From a bacterium (GTDB taxonomy: Bacteria > DRYD01 > JALUEN01), in assembly GCA_027052755.1 (NCBI GenBank), contig JALUEN010000050.1, positions 1 through 5,588 of the forward strand: DNA of 5,588 nucleotides, in the 5' to 3' direction. The notes beneath the pieces were generated by a model. That model was not told where the DNA came from. It searched no databases and saw only the letters and a list, made by a program, of their open reading frames with translations. Of the stretch, positions 4,896 to 5,588 are shown in pieces. How positions within the stretch are numbered: position 1 is the first letter of the stretch; every line of letters starts with the position of its first letter. Both the position numbers and the translations under genes were made by a program.

Positions 4896-5588
4896 GAAGA
4901 CTCCCCTGGGAAGAGCTTTTGAACGCTTTATCTGAGAGGTATGGCCCACTTAGAATCGCTATTTTAGGGTTAGGTGCTATTAATAAATCATTGCTTAAGC
5001 TAATACATTATCGGGGTCTAATGGATATATTTCAGATTACCCTTGGAGTTGATATAGATGACGCCGCTTTGGATAAGTTTAAGGCTCTCTCAGGAGATCT
5101 GGGGATAAAACCGGTTTTAACTAACAGGCGAGAGCTACTCTGGGAAGCTGATCACCAGGTGGTGATTGAGGCAGCTAGCCTTAAAGCTGTTAGGGATAAC
5201 CTGGAGCCTGTCCTCAGATCTGGGAAGTGGTTTATCCTCATGAGCTTAGGAGCTCTTATAGGTTGGGAGGAGTACAGTAGATTACGCTCGGAGGGATTAA
5301 CCCGAAAACTCTACATTTCTGGAGGAGCTATAGGGCCTAATGCCATATATGACTTCTTAGATTTATTAGAGCTAGAGAGCCTAAAGCTATCCACCTCTAA
5401 ACCGCCTAAGTCACTAGGATTGCCATCTGCCGATAAACCCAGTAGTAGAGAGGTGATACTAACAGGTAATATAGATGAGGCCATAAGGCGTTTCCCGAGG
5501 AACGTTAACGTCTCGGCTTACCTCAAGTACAGATATGGAGAGCTTTTAGGGGATAACCTAGTATACGAGCTGATCTCAGATCCTTCAC
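4892..5588 (+). CDS. nadX: Probable L-aspartate dehydrogenase, NadX type (3' end outside window)
   Basis: NAD(P)-dependent oxidation of L-aspartate to iminoaspartate, which feeds quinolinate and NAD synthesis with NadA. The frame is open for 232 codons with no stop. The nucleotide-binding motif is seen as RIAILGLGAIN (residues 21-31), followed by an acidic residue at GVDID (52-56). SGGAIGPNAIYDF (143-155), TSKPP (168-172), and FPRNVNVSA (201-209) match family signatures, as do the closing residues before the usual DPxxxRNxHE segment. That segment, with the catalytic His, lies past the window edge, so activity cannot be judged. About 20 residues precede the Rossmann motif, more than usual, yet the ATG at 4892 has GGGAGGAG 8 bases upstream and is the likely start. 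The ATGA overlap with the previous gene indicates translational coupling. An unrelated dehydrogenase of the same fold is less likely. Confidence 0.82.
   Translation, partial: MRRLPWEELLNALSERYGPLRIAILGLGAINKSLLKLIHYRGLMDIFQITLGVDIDDAALDKFKALSGDLGIKPVLTNRRELLWEADHQVVIEAASLKAVRDNLEPVLRSGKWFILMSLGALIGWEEYSRLRSEGLTRKLYISGGAIGPNAIYDFLDLLELESLKLSTSKPPKSLGLPSADKPSSREVILTGNIDEAIRRFPRNVNVSAYLKYRYGELLGDNLVYELISDPS

Overview
The window looks like chromosomal DNA from a bacterium. It encodes peptide deformylase, an ECF-type sigma factor, a FabF-type ketoacyl synthase and a tRNA-Leu with a long variable arm and an encoded CCA end. Base composition is moderate. Arginine is written mostly as AGG/AGA, and ATA, CTA and TTA codons are common, while the proteins are rich in Lys, Glu and Arg. 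This codon style is common in thermophilic or deep-branching bacteria, but the lineage cannot be fixed from the sequence, and thermophily is only an inference.

Layout: positions 1-2661 are read on the minus strand and about 2776-5588 on the plus strand, diverging from a control region of about 130 bp. In transcription order the minus-strand genes are an ECF sigma factor, a one-membrane-segment protein that is probably its anti-sigma factor, a secreted Met/Trp/Arg-rich protein of unknown function, tRNA-Leu(GAG), and peptide deformylase (def). The first three form a tight cluster with a 1-base overlap and a 26-base gap. This suggests an envelope-stress or metal-response module in which the secreted protein is either the sensor or the effector. 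tRNA-Leu and def are housekeeping genes downstream, and def probably has its own promoter.

The plus-strand genes are a FabF-type beta-ketoacyl-ACP synthase, a 283-residue protein of uncertain function, and the first 232 codons of a NadX-type aspartate dehydrogenase that runs off the window. They are packed with a 17-base gap and a 4-base ATGA overlap, so they are probably one operon. The middle protein has a globular N-terminal domain, a Ser/Glu/Arg-rich linker, a small C-terminal helical domain and an acidic tail. This plan recalls single-strand DNA annealing or recombination mediators, but that is a hypothesis.

The most interesting parts are the sigma/anti-sigma/Met-rich secreted protein cluster and the uncharacterised 283-residue protein. 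No mobile element, CRISPR array or pseudogene was seen, and no stretch over 300 bases lacks a gene.
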